Shown: piece by piece, positions 34,849 through 43,247 of the stretch
Position numbering within the stretch: position 1 is the first letter of the stretch
Layout: each line of letters opens with the position of its first letter
From: Shimia abyssi
GTDB lineage: Bacteria > Pseudomonadota > Alphaproteobacteria > Rhodobacterales > Rhodobacteraceae
Direction of reading: 5' to 3'
DNA length: 64,000 nucleotides
Assembly (NCBI RefSeq): GCF_003014475.1
Contig: NZ_PYGJ01000002.1
Span: 124,001 to 188,000, forward strand
Position numbers and translations under genes: made by a program
Notes under the pieces: generated by a model
What the model saw: the letters and a program-made list of their open reading frames with translations, nothing else
The model's database searches: none
What the model was told of the DNA's origin: nothing

Positions 34849-35049
34849 TTGCCCGAATTTGAGAGTGGTCGCACAACAGCCGAAGCCATCGGCCGCATTA
34901 CGTGCATCAAAACAGGCGTCGAAATCGGCCTACTTTATCTGTGGGATAACGGCGACACGCAGGCCGCGCTGCACGAAGACGGCCTGCTTCGATCGACAAT
35001 CTGCCCAGAGCAACAGGCAGGACCGGACCTTGGTGCAAATCGCGGCTAA
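34849..35049 (+). CDS. Small hypothetical protein coupled to XRE
   Basis: A TTG start 2 bp after the XRE stop opens a 66-codon frame (MPEFESGRTTAEAIGRITCI, then KTGVEIGLLYLWDNGDTQAA). GAGAGG precedes it. Similar short proteins (a ...GRIVC..TG...LYxWxxG pattern) occur beside XRE genes in alphaproteobacteria, as far as I recall. The tail after residue 45 looks less convincing, so the gene could be truncated. Confidence 0.45.
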   Translation: MPEFESGRTTAEAIGRITCIKTGVEIGLLYLWDNGDTQAALHEDGLLRSTICPEQQAGPDLGANRG

Positions 35050-35486
35050 GAGCCGGAATGAGCCCTGAGTGGAAGTGACAAAATCTCGCTGCGCGCGCTC
35101 GCAGCACAAAATTCGCCACGACCGCATCATTTTCAGCGCTGCTGTGCGGCGTGATAACCAGCCGTTTACGTATGTCACAGCGATAAAGAGAACACGGATC
35201 TACAGGATGCGGACTTTCCGGACTTGCGCAGTCGCCGCTATTGTTTTTAAGAAACCTGATGCGTTTTCAGCGACGTAGTTGCGGTGCCGCAGCTGTTTTT
35301 ACCAGACCGGGTGTTCGAATGCGTTGAACCCAACCGAAACCAGGCCGAATGTTCGCCACCTCCTGTTTAAGGCATCGAGATCAGGGCAACGCCAATTTCC
35401 CAATAGGTACGCCGAAGCAATCTGCGCAAATGCTGACACAGTTTTCCCGAACAAAAGCGAAAACGAGTTCAGATTCCGTATTGGTC
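35050..35486. other. 437-bp gene-free stretch at the left edge of the cargo
   Basis: No frame here resembles a protein, and no tRNA, clear transposase remnant or terminal inverted repeat was seen. Lower GC and lack of codon structure suggest degraded sequence. It marks the boundary between the element's regulatory end and the catabolic genes. Confidence 0.5.
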
Positions 35487-36260
35487 CTATGGGCTCAACG
35501 TGACTGGACGTTGTTCATTCAGCTCTTTCGAAGCAATCTTCATGAAGTTTCGGATCAAATCGGCGCCATCCTGATCATCCGAATAGTTCCCGACATGCTC
35601 AGGTTCGGTCTGCTCATACATACAGGACCAGACGGATCGGCGGGATTCCGGATGGAACTGAGTTGTGTACCAGTGGTTACCATGGTCGATACAGATGGCG
35701 CTGCTTTCACCGATGCGGGCCAGGACCTTTGCCTTCTGCGCGTCTGATGGGATCACATGCAGATAATTGGCGAAGTTGAAACGGGGGGATGTGGACAGGC
35801 CCTCAAACAGGGGGTGCTGACGCCCAAGCTCTGTCAGCTCAATCTCATATGTTCCGGCAAGAGTCCCTCCGGCGCGGCCATCGAGCACGCCATCCTCGAA
35901 TTGTGTCGATACCAGTTGATGTCCGCCACAAATGCCAAGCAAAGGCTTCCCGGCATCGCGATATTGGCGCAGCCAGGCATAAAGCGCGCGCAGCCAGGGA
36001 CGGTCCTCAGTAACCACATGCATCGTGCCGCCGAGGATGACACAGTCGACATCATCAACTGCAGGCAGTGCATCACCGCGACAAATGTCGACACCGGATA
36101 GTGAAAAACCCGTTTCCTGCGCCACGGGGCCAAACCAGTCCACGATCCAGTCTTTTTCCTGGCCGGATGAACATAAGCCTCCAAAGTGATCGGGGTTGAA
36201 AAGTACATTTTCGCCCAACATGGAAATGAACAGCAAGGAGCGTTCAGCTTTTTCGGTCAT
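35487..36260 (-). CDS. Class I glutamine amidotransferase-like protein
   Basis: This 257-residue GATase1-fold protein carries the nucleophile elbow LLGICGGHQLVS with Cys111 and the His/Glu pair in TQFHPESRR. ICGGHQ is the GuaA-like form. It probably hydrolyses a glutamyl amide or related bond. No synthetase partner domain is attached, so it may be a stand-alone gamma-glutamyl hydrolase-type enzyme. It is the last gene of the eight-gene minus-strand operon. Its start overlaps the GntR stop by 4 bp. A link to catabolism of the imported compound is inferred. Confidence 0.85.
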   Translation of the reverse strand: MTEKAERSLLFISMLGENVLFNPDHFGGLCSSGQEKDWIVDWFGPVAQETGFSLSGVDICRGDALPAVDDVDCVILGGTMHVVTEDRPWLRALYAWLRQYRDAGKPLLGICGGHQLVSTQFEDGVLDGRAGGTLAGTYEIELTELGRQHPLFEGLSTSPRFNFANYLHVIPSDAQKAKVLARIGESSAICIDHGNHWYTTQFHPESRRSVWSCMYEQTEPEHVGNYSDDQDGADLIRNFMKIASKELNEQRPVTLSP

Positions 36261-36946
36261 GTCGTTTCTTTCTCTGTCTTGGATGGACCAGTTTCGAACA
36301 AAGTGCCGCCTTCCTCTTGGATGGCATCCAGACGCGACACGACCACCCTGAGATAGGTTTTGTGAATCGAGGCCGTCAGCCTGACATCGCCGATCTCCAG
36401 ACTGCGGCGCAACATTCGGATCTCATCCTTCAAATCCTCGACCTGGACGCGCATATCGACGCGATCCAGCAACAGGAACCAAAAGCGCGCGGACTGATAG
36501 AACAATGTGTCGTTGATGTCCTCCAGCACTGCGTTGGTGGTCAGTTCATGCAGGATTTTGTGCAGGCGCAGAAGCACCCGAGCAAATTCGCGTTTGTCGT
36601 GATTGTGCAGCATTGCATCGCAGCGCGCTTCTAGGTCGCGCATTTCGTCCAGTATGGCCGGGTTCCGAGGAGCCGGAGTGGAATCGCCCATCGCATCCAT
36701 GAGCCGCATTCGCACGATATAGATATCGCGCATGGATTTCAGATCGACCGAGGTAACGATGGTGCCATGCCCATGCTGGCTGGAGATCAGGCCATTGTGT
36801 TCAAGCTTTTGCAGCACGTCCCGCATCGGCGTGCGGCTGATGCCGAATTCCGCGGCCAGTTCCCGTTCGTTCAGACGCGTACCAGGCTGATAATCAAGAA
36901 GGCAGATACGCCTGCGCATTTCGAGATAAATATCATTTTTGGTCAT
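36257..36946 (-). CDS. GntR family regulator (FCD type) of the catabolic cargo
   Basis: This 229-residue regulator is read from MTKNDIYLEMRRRICLLDYQ. The winged helix is PGTRLNERELAAEFGISRTP, then MRDVLQKLEHNGLISSQHGH. The all-helical FCD effector domain (about 80-215) has the metal/ligand-type histidines (LRLHKILHELTTN; SIHKTYLRVV). FCD regulators bind palindromes like TGGTATACCA. Two ATTGGTATACCTTA sites lie in the divergent promoter of this cluster (41920 and 42014), so it likely represses the importer operon and the M24 gene until its ligand appears. An upstream start at 36994 would overlap the dehydratase gene. Confidence 0.88.
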   Translation of the reverse strand: MTKNDIYLEMRRRICLLDYQPGTRLNERELAAEFGISRTPMRDVLQKLEHNGLISSQHGHGTIVTSVDLKSMRDIYIVRMRLMDAMGDSTPAPRNPAILDEMRDLEARCDAMLHNHDKREFARVLLRLHKILHELTTNAVLEDINDTLFYQSARFWFLLLDRVDMRVQVEDLKDEIRMLRRSLEIGDVRLTASIHKTYLRVVVSRLDAIQEEGGTLFETGPSKTEKETT

Positions 36947-36981
36947 GCGCTGCTCACTATCTGTCGCGGGTAATCGCCAAC

Positions 36982-37947
36982 TTATGCCATCCACTCAAGA
37001 AAACTGTCCATATCGACGTTGCCGCCCGATACCAGAGCAACGATGGTCTGCCCTTGCAAGGCGTCATTGTTCGACAAGGCGGCGGCCACAGACACCGCGC
37101 CGCCGGGTTCGGCAACAACCTTGAGTTCGGTGAAAAGAACCCGCATTGCGGCGACAACGTCTGGCTCGTGGACGGAATAGCAACCAGACAGAGTTTTCAA
37201 GTTGATTGGAAAGGTCAACTTCCCGGGTCGCGCTGTCACGATCGAGTCGCAAATCGAGCTGTGACCCGGCTCAATCGACAGGGCCGTTCCCGCCGCCAAT
37301 GAGCGCTTGGTGTCGTCGAAATTTCGGGGTTCAGCCGCCCAGATTTCAGTGTCCGCATGGCGCGCAAGCATGGCCGTGGAAAGCCCGGCGATCAGCCCAC
37401 CGCCTCCGACCGGGCAAATGACCTTGTCCGCTTGCACGCCAAGCGCGTCCAACTGCTCAGCTATTTCCAGTCCGGCTGTGCCTTGCCCGGCCATCAGATG
37501 GTAGTCGTCATAAGGTGGCACCAGCGTTGCGCCGGTTTTTTCGGCGATGTCCCGGGCGATTTCGGCACGGTCACCCGTTTGGCGGTCATAGGTGATGACC
37601 TCAGCCCCCCACTGGGCGGTGTTGTCCAGCTTTATGCGGGGCGCATCGGAGGGCATCACGATTTTTGCCGCAACCCCCATCGCGCTGGCCGCTGCGGCGA
37701 CACCTTGCGCGTGGTTGCCGGAGGAATAGGCCACGACCCCCGCCTTGCGCTGTCCTTCGTCCAGCGACGCAATCTTGTTGTAGGCCCCGCGAATTTTGAA
37801 CGAGCCGGTCTTTTGCAGGCATTCCGATTTGATCAGCAACCGGAACCCAAGCGCGTTGTTCAGCAGAGGAGATTCCAGCAACGGGGTTCGGATCACGACA
37901 TCCCGTAGCCGCTCGGCTGCTTGCGCAATCATATCGAAAGTCAACAT
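36982..37947 (-). CDS. Threonine/serine dehydratase-like PLP enzyme
   Basis: This 321-residue fold-type II PLP enzyme has its Schiff-base lysine K51 in CLQKTGSFKIRGAYNKIAS. SSGNHAQGVAAAA is the substrate loop and the phosphate-binding glycines are in VICPVGGGGLIAGLS. It lacks the C-terminal regulatory ACT domain of biosynthetic IlvA. Relatives dehydrate threonine, serine, 3-hydroxyaspartate or hydroxyectoine. The neighbouring aspartate dehydrogenase-like gene and dioxygenase make a hydroxylated aspartate-like substrate attractive, but that is inference. Confidence 0.88.
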   Translation of the reverse strand: MLTFDMIAQAAERLRDVVIRTPLLESPLLNNALGFRLLIKSECLQKTGSFKIRGAYNKIASLDEGQRKAGVVAYSSGNHAQGVAAAASAMGVAAKIVMPSDAPRIKLDNTAQWGAEVITYDRQTGDRAEIARDIAEKTGATLVPPYDDYHLMAGQGTAGLEIAEQLDALGVQADKVICPVGGGGLIAGLSTAMLARHADTEIWAAEPRNFDDTKRSLAAGTALSIEPGHSSICDSIVTARPGKLTFPINLKTLSGCYSVHEPDVVAAMRVLFTELKVVAEPGGAVSVAAALSNNDALQGQTIVALVSGGNVDMDSFLEWMA

Positions 37948-37951
37948 GGGG

Positions 37952-38755
37952 TCACGTCCCTACTTGCAAGGTTGAATGGAAACGCCGCAACAGGGCAATC
38001 ACGCTTCGGGCGGTAATGATACCGGTGGCCGGGTTTTCAGCGCTCGGACGGCCCTGAATGGACATTGTAAAATCCGAGCTGTCGGATGTTACCTCTACCG
38101 AATGCGTGTTTCGCGTCAGGGATGGATCAGCCCAGACCTCCATGTGCGTCCTGTCCGGGCCAAGCCCTGCCAGGCTGATCGCGGCCGCGACATTCACGTT
38201 GGCGGGAAACTCGCGTGCCACCTCGGTGACACTGCCCGCAATGACTTGCATTGGCTCACGTAACGCGGTCAAATCAATCCCCGACCGCGCAACAAACGGC
38301 GCCTTCACCAGGCCATCGATTGGTTTGCGGGTGACAATCTTGACCGTATGGATTTTCCCGACGTTCGCTGCATTCAACGCGTCGAGCCCCAACATCGCCC
38401 CTGATGCGACAAGGATGCGGCCCCCGGTCTCGTCCGCAAGCGAGATCAGGTCATCCCGGCCAAGAAGCTGACTTGCCGAAAGGACGATCAGGTGCTTGCC
38501 CGCCCGCAACACAGGCTCAGCCAAATCACCGAACAACGCAGGGGGCAACGCCTCGATGACGCAATCGCTTGCCTCCGCCAAATCTGCGAAGTCGCGCACT
38601 GGTACCGGGTGTCTCAGATTTTCATTCAACGCGGCTGCTTTTTTGGCAGTTCGTGCCGCGATGCCGCTCAGCCCGCACTCGGGAACGTCGCCACGATCCA
38701 ATGACCGCGCAACTTCAGCGCCAACAGCACCGATACCGGCAACTCCAATCCTCAT
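37952..38755 (-). CDS. L-aspartate dehydrogenase-like protein
   Basis: This 267-residue NAD(P)-dependent enzyme of the aspartate dehydrogenase/DUF108 family has a Rossmann start MRIGVAGIGAVGAEVARSLD and GKHLIVLSASQLLG. The signature EFPANVNVAAAISLAGLGPD, then HMEVWADPSLTRNTH, is close to the family active-site His region. It would convert aspartate to iminosuccinate/oxaloacetate plus ammonia, or act on an analogue. It ends 5 bp before the dehydratase start, showing tight coupling. Confidence 0.85.
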   Translation of the reverse strand: MRIGVAGIGAVGAEVARSLDRGDVPECGLSGIAARTAKKAAALNENLRHPVPVRDFADLAEASDCVIEALPPALFGDLAEPVLRAGKHLIVLSASQLLGRDDLISLADETGGRILVASGAMLGLDALNAANVGKIHTVKIVTRKPIDGLVKAPFVARSGIDLTALREPMQVIAGSVTEVAREFPANVNVAAAISLAGLGPDRTHMEVWADPSLTRNTHSVEVTSDSSDFTMSIQGRPSAENPATGIITARSVIALLRRFHSTLQVGT

Positions 38756-38819
38756 GGCGCGCCCTTCCTGAGCAGCGGGTCTTCTGGAAACCGTTCTGGG
38801 ATCAAAAGTGATCTCATGT

Positions 38820-39635
38820 TCAATCCGCCGCCTTCACGGCGGACAGGAATTGCTGTGTGCGCTCACGCTGGGGATTGCCGAACAGACCCTCCGGAGGACC
38901 CTGTTCTTCGATCTTCCCCTGATAAAAGAAACAGACACGGTCCGAGATATCGCGCGCAAAGCCCATCTGGTGTGTCACCATCAACATGGTGAGGTTATGT
39001 TCGGCCACCAGCTTGCGAATGACACCGGTCACTTCGCCGATCACCTCAGGGTCTAACGCCGAGGTGACTTCATCAAACAGCATTACCTTGGGGCGCATGG
39101 CCAGTGCCCGGGCGATGGCGACACGTTGCTGCTGACCGCCGGACAGACGTGACGGATGCTGATCCTTTTTGTCGATCATGCCGACCATCGACAACAACTC
39201 TTCGGAGCGGTCTCGGGCCTCGGCCTTTGGCAAACCCAGCACCTGCACCGGCCCTTCCATGCAGTTCTGCAGCGCGGTCATGTGCGGGAACAGATTGAAA
39301 TGCTGAAAGCACATACCGATCGAGGACCGCGCCCGACGCAGGTATTTTGCGTCGGCGGGCACCAGAACCCCGTTTTTGGCCATATGCGTAAGCGGTTGGC
39401 CATCAACATAAATGACGCCGCCATTGATGGTCTCCAGGGTCATCAGCATCCGCAGAACGGTGGTTTTGCCCGATCCGGACGGGCCGATCACGGTGACCAT
39501 CTCACCCTCCGACACATCCAGATTCAGATTGTCCAGGACGGTCAGCGCACCATAGCTTTTGGTTACGTTCATGAACCGTACCATCGGCACGTCGGGCCCG
39601 CTCAGTTCCAGTGGGTATTGCGACATATCTTCCAT
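38820..39635 (-). CDS. Polar amino-acid/ectoine-type ABC importer ATPase (EhuA-like)
   Basis: This 271-residue ATPase has Walker A IGPSGSGKTTVLRML, Q-loop GMCFQHFNLFPHMTALQN, signature LSGGQQQRVAIARALAMRP, Walker B KVMLFDEVTSALDPE and H-loop MVTHQMGFARD. The words MLMTLETINGGVIYVDGQPL and DKKDQHPSRLSGG closely recall EhuA of the ectoine/hydroxyectoine transporter. It powers import through the two adjacent permeases. The start overlaps the permease stop by one base (TGATG). Confidence 0.93.
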   Translation of the reverse strand: MEDMSQYPLELSGPDVPMVRFMNVTKSYGALTVLDNLNLDVSEGEMVTVIGPSGSGKTTVLRMLMTLETINGGVIYVDGQPLTHMAKNGVLVPADAKYLRRARSSIGMCFQHFNLFPHMTALQNCMEGPVQVLGLPKAEARDRSEELLSMVGMIDKKDQHPSRLSGGQQQRVAIARALAMRPKVMLFDEVTSALDPEVIGEVTGVIRKLVAEHNLTMLMVTHQMGFARDISDRVCFFYQGKIEEQGPPEGLFGNPQRERTQQFLSAVKAAD

Positions 39636-40303
39636 CAGTTCATTCCCAGTTTCTTACGCACCCAGGCTTCAAAGACCCGGATCAGCCCGGCAGCGGGCAG
39701 TGAGATCGCCAGGAAGATGATCCCGACCATGGTATAAGGTTCCAGATACCGGTAGTGTGACCCACCAATGGCATTCGCTGCCTGCATCAACTCGGCCACG
39801 CCGATAACCGAAAGCATCGGTGTGTCCTTGAATATCCCGACCAGATAATTGCCCATCCCAGCCAATGAGGGCGGCAGGGCCTGGGGAATGATAACGCGGA
39901 AATAGGTCTTGGTAGTGCTCAGGTTCAGTGCGGTACAAGCCTCCCACTGTCCTTTAGGCACAGACTCGAGGCCACCGCGATAAACCTCGGACAGATAAGC
40001 CGAATAATGCAGCCCGATCGCGATCATCCCCGCTACCCAGGGACTGAGGCGTATCCCGAATTGCGGGCCGACAAAGAACACAAAGAAAATCTGCAGCACC
40101 AGCGGCGTCGATCGGATGAACTCGACACATTCCCGCACCACCATTGTGACGATGCGCGACGGTGTGCGTTGCGCCAGTGCAAAAACCAGCCCCAGTACCA
40201 CTGCGATCCCATAGCCGATTCCGGCAGCGGCCAGCGTGTTCAGCGTCGCCTGCAAAAGCCGGGGGAGAATTTCAAAGGTAAAATCCCAACGCCAGTCAAA
40301 CAT
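39635..40303 (-). CDS. ABC importer permease (EhuD-like)
   Basis: This 222-residue inner-membrane permease of the HisMQ type has several membrane helices. The cytoplasmic EAA loop is GLESVPKGQWEACTALNLST followed by RVIIPQALPPSLAGMG, the contact for the ATPase. It begins MFDWRWDFTFEILPRLLQAT. It pairs with the permease just upstream (3-bp gap) to form the heterodimeric channel. Confidence 0.93.
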   Translation of the reverse strand: MFDWRWDFTFEILPRLLQATLNTLAAAGIGYGIAVVLGLVFALAQRTPSRIVTMVVRECVEFIRSTPLVLQIFFVFFVGPQFGIRLSPWVAGMIAIGLHYSAYLSEVYRGGLESVPKGQWEACTALNLSTTKTYFRVIIPQALPPSLAGMGNYLVGIFKDTPMLSVIGVAELMQAANAIGGSHYRYLEPYTMVGIIFLAISLPAAGLIRVFEAWVRKKLGMN

Positions 40304-40306
40304 GGC

Positions 40307-40972
40307 CTAAGCCCTTCCCAGTTTGCGCGCCATGATGCGCTCGAGCCAGCGCATAAATGGGGTCACGATCAGCCTTGCAAGGATGTAATAGATGATCAGG
40401 GCCGTCCCAAAGGCCTGCGCAGACAGGAAAGTCGACCCGTTTATTTGCTTGGCTTCGAACATCAGGTCAGTGACCGAGATCAACGACACCAACGCGGTCG
40501 CCTTTAGCAACTCGATCATCAGGTTGCCCCATGGCGGCAGCATGTTCAAAAGCGCTTGTGGCAGGATGATGCGATACATCCGTTTGGCCGGGGACATCGA
40601 GATCGCATAGGCCGCTTCCCACTGCCCTTTGGGGACCGACTGAATGCCGCCGCGAACGAGCTCGGCACCATAAGCCCCAAGGTTCAGCCCGACGGCGACG
40701 AAACCGGCATAGAATTTGTCCAGCGTCAATCCGAAGAGAGGCAGGACAAAGAAGATCCAGTAGAGCTGGATAAGAAGAGACGTGCCACGGAAGATTTCAA
40801 TGTAAACCCCGGCTGTCCAGCGCACGGCGACATTGCGTGACAATTTCATCAACCCTGCGGTCAGCGCGAGCAGAATGGCAAGCATGGCCGACAAGAAAAA
40901 TTGCGCGATCGTGACGAGCGTTCCGTCCAGATAACGCGGTGCGTTCTGGGCGAGAAATTCCCAATATGACAT
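40307..40972 (-). CDS. ABC importer permease (EhuC-like)
   Basis: This 221-residue HisMQ-type permease starts MSYWEFLAQNAPRYLDGTLV. Its EAA loop is GIQSVPKGQWEAAYAISMSP followed by RIILPQALLNMLPPWGN. It is the partner of the second permease. It lies 65 bp downstream of the substrate-binding protein gene in the same operon. Confidence 0.93.
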   Translation of the reverse strand: MSYWEFLAQNAPRYLDGTLVTIAQFFLSAMLAILLALTAGLMKLSRNVAVRWTAGVYIEIFRGTSLLIQLYWIFFVLPLFGLTLDKFYAGFVAVGLNLGAYGAELVRGGIQSVPKGQWEAAYAISMSPAKRMYRIILPQALLNMLPPWGNLMIELLKATALVSLISVTDLMFEAKQINGSTFLSAQAFGTALIIYYILARLIVTPFMRWLERIMARKLGRA

Positions 40973-41037
40973 GACGTATCCCGGATGGCGGACGTAAAAG
41001 GCGGGCTGAACCTGGCCCGCCTGCTAAAGGAATGCCG

Positions 41038-41883
41038 TCAACGGTTCTGGCAAATCCATTCGGTTTTCACGCTTGGATCCGGAACCTGCAGTTTGGTGTA
41101 TTCGAATGGCGCGACCGCCGCGAGCATCTCTTCTGAACCCAGGTAATCCGCCTGAGCAGCGTTGAAGGCTTCAAGAAAGTCGCTGTCTTCCGGACGGAAT
41201 CCGATACCAACCCAGTTCTGGGTCCATTCGGGCAGCGCATTGGGATCGGTGACCTCAAGCTCACCATTGGATTGGGCCGCCAGGTTTTTCCCGGTGAAGA
41301 ACGTCACAGCGCCTGCATCAGCGCGACCAACACGCATCGCGGCAAGAATCTCGGTTGCTCCGGGCACTTCGAGTATCTGATCGGCTGCCACGCCTTCGCG
41401 TATGGCGGCATCAACCGTGTTATAACCCGCGCCTGTGACCATTGTGGCACCCTGATCCTTGATGTCAGCATAAGAGGTGATGTTTTTGGGATTGCCGACA
41501 GGAACCACAAAAGCATCGCCGAAAATCCCCATCGGCTCGGAGAAGTCGATACTCTCACAACGCGCTTCAAGAATGTACATGCCACCCGTGATGATATCAA
41601 AGCGATTGGCTTTAAGGCCCGGAATTAACCCGCCCCAATCTGTCACGACGGGCTCGATGTTGTCGTAGCCCATCGCCCTCAGGACACCCAGCGTGTGAAC
41701 GTTTGCAAATCCAAGTGGGACGTCGTTGTCGCCGGGGAAAGCCCACGGCACTTCATTGGAGAAACCAATCCGAATGGTTTCGCCACTTTCAATGCGATCC
41801 ATCAGCGGACCAGCAAGCGTCGACGTCGTGACCCCCACTATCGCTGTGGCGGCGAGGACGGTGGTTTTTAGTATCTGATACAT
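41038..41883 (-). CDS. Substrate-binding protein of the importer (EhuB-like)
   Basis: This 281-residue periplasmic protein from the ATG at 41881-41883 has a signal peptide (YQILKTTVLAATAIVGVTTS, cleavage after TLA-type end). The mature part begins GPLMDRIESGETIRIGFSNE. DIITGGMYILEARCESIDFS, GDAFVVPVGNPKNITSY and LPEWTQNWVGIGFRPEDSDF match my memory of EhuB, the ectoine/hydroxyectoine binding protein. Key ectoine contacts were not checked by alignment, so the ligand may be a related amino acid. It is the first gene of the operon. Confidence 0.87.
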   Translation of the reverse strand: MYQILKTTVLAATAIVGVTTSTLAGPLMDRIESGETIRIGFSNEVPWAFPGDNDVPLGFANVHTLGVLRAMGYDNIEPVVTDWGGLIPGLKANRFDIITGGMYILEARCESIDFSEPMGIFGDAFVVPVGNPKNITSYADIKDQGATMVTGAGYNTVDAAIREGVAADQILEVPGATEILAAMRVGRADAGAVTFFTGKNLAAQSNGELEVTDPNALPEWTQNWVGIGFRPEDSDFLEAFNAAQADYLGSEEMLAAVAPFEYTKLQVPDPSVKTEWICQNR

Positions 41884-41919
41884 TGAACTCTCCCTGAGTT
41901 GTTTTTCTGATTCACAGTT

Positions 41920-41933
41920 ATTGGTATACCTTA
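41920..41933. promoter_or_regulatory. GntR-type operator, copy 1
   Basis: ATTGGTATACCTTA centred on the palindrome GGTATACC, 37 bp upstream of the binding-protein start. It is identical to copy 2 at 42014-42027, which lies 94 bp away (about nine helical turns). Confidence 0.7.
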
Positions 41934-42013
41934 TGGGGAGAGAGGTGTTGAGGCAAGCAAAAGATAGCTGGAAAAATAGGGTTATTGCTGAGATAGATCT
42001 CACTTGACTGAAT

Positions 42014-42027
42014 ATTGGTATACCTTA
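42014..42027. promoter_or_regulatory. GntR-type operator, copy 2
   Basis: ATTGGTATACCTTA, identical to copy 1 and in the same orientation, 40 bp upstream of the M24 start. Such TGGTATACCA-like sites are typical of FCD-type GntR regulators such as the one encoded in this cluster. Confidence 0.7.
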
Positions 42028-42066
42028 ATGGTTATAAAAAGAATCGAACTTAATGCGGAGATACAG

Positions 42067-43224
42067 ATGATCGAACATGCCCCATTCCCCAAAGACGAGC
42101 TGGACCGTCGGATTAACCGGGTAAAAGCCGCCTTGGCCGAGCAGGATCTCGACGGGGTCGTAATCGCATCTCCGGAGAACATCTATTATCTGACCGGAAT
42201 GGACCACTGGGGGTTCTTTGCGGCTCATGTTCTCGTTGTGAACCGAGATGGCGAGATGGCGCTGATCTGCCGGGCCATGGAAAAGATCACGTTTGACAAT
42301 CAGGTAAGAAACGCCCGGTTCTATGGTCATCAGGATCACGAAGAGCTTTCTGACTACGTGGTACAGGCGATGAAGGACCTAGGCCTGTCCGGTGGTCGCG
42401 TCGCGCTCGAAAGGCGCAGCCTGTTCTTGCACCTGCATCATGCCGAAGGGATATTGGCAAAGGCGGAGGGCGTCGAATGGGCGGACGGATCCGGTCTGGT
42501 CGACAACCTGCGACAGGCAAAGTCCCCGCTGGAAATCGAATACACACGCAAGGCCGCCAAGGCCGCAGATGTCGGCATGAGCGCTTGCATTGACCTGATC
42601 CGCGACGGCGCGACAGATTATGAGATTGCCGCTGAGTACATGCGCGCCTCGACTCTGGCGGGTAGCGAGCCGACCGGCTTTGGCCCGTTCATTCGCCCTG
42701 CCACTCGCTCGGGCGAGGAGCATACGACCTGGCGCGGCGAAACCTTCCGAAACGGTGACGCGGTGTTTCTGGAAAACGCCGCATCCTATCGCAAATATCA
42801 TGCGCCCATGGGGCGACTGGTGCATGTGGGCAGCGCGCCGGAGGGTGCTGAGAAATCGGCAGAGCTGGCCATGGACGGCATGAAGGCAATTTGCGCTGCA
42901 TTGAAAGTAGGCGGCAAGGCCGGGGACGCATATGCCGCCTGGCGCGAAGTTGCGGCAAGCGGCGGCCTGGCAGACTACGAACGGCATCATTGCGGCTATA
43001 TGGTGGGCATCGGATTCTCGCCCAGCTGGACAGGTGGTTCGATGGTGACCAGCCTTTTCCCCAGATCAGAGCGCACGCTGGAGGTCGGCATGGTGTTTCA
43101 CGCTCACAGCTGGTTCACGAACACTGATGTCGTCGACTATTTCATCTCGAACACGGTCATCCTGACCGAGGATGGTGCCGAAGTGCTGACCGCCACAACA
43201 CCCGAGAGCCTTGTCATAAAATGA
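42067..43224 (+). CDS. Creatinase-like M24 family hydrolase
   Basis: This 385-residue 'pita-bread' protein is read from MIEHAPFPKDELDRRINRVK; GCGGAG seven bases upstream is the ribosome site. The N-terminal domain (ASPENIYYLTGMDHWGFFA) and catalytic domain (RGETFRNGDAVFLENAASYR, then HAPMGRLVHVG) are clear. The Asp metal ligands of true aminopeptidases are replaced (FLENAA in place of the usual DxG), as in creatinase and ectoine hydrolase. A metal-free hydrolase of a C-N bond in a small solute is therefore more likely than a peptidase. It is divergent from the importer operon and shares its operators. Confidence 0.85.
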   Translation: MIEHAPFPKDELDRRINRVKAALAEQDLDGVVIASPENIYYLTGMDHWGFFAAHVLVVNRDGEMALICRAMEKITFDNQVRNARFYGHQDHEELSDYVVQAMKDLGLSGGRVALERRSLFLHLHHAEGILAKAEGVEWADGSGLVDNLRQAKSPLEIEYTRKAAKAADVGMSACIDLIRDGATDYEIAAEYMRASTLAGSEPTGFGPFIRPATRSGEEHTTWRGETFRNGDAVFLENAASYRKYHAPMGRLVHVGSAPEGAEKSAELAMDGMKAICAALKVGGKAGDAYAAWREVAASGGLADYERHHCGYMVGIGFSPSWTGGSMVTSLFPRSERTLEVGMVFHAHSWFTNTDVVDYFISNTVILTEDGAEVLTATTPESLVIK

Positions 43225-43247
43225 TGACACGCACCGAAAGGCACACA

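Noticed and set aside
35069-35278. Plus-strand frame in the gene-free stretch
   Set aside because: No family similarity, no ribosome site, and composition like random sequence.
36982-38755. The beta-hydroxyaspartate cycle (bhc genes)
   Set aside because: The dehydratase could resemble BhcB, but the aldolase and iminosuccinate reductase of the ornithine cyclodeaminase type are absent, so only the general chemistry is similar.
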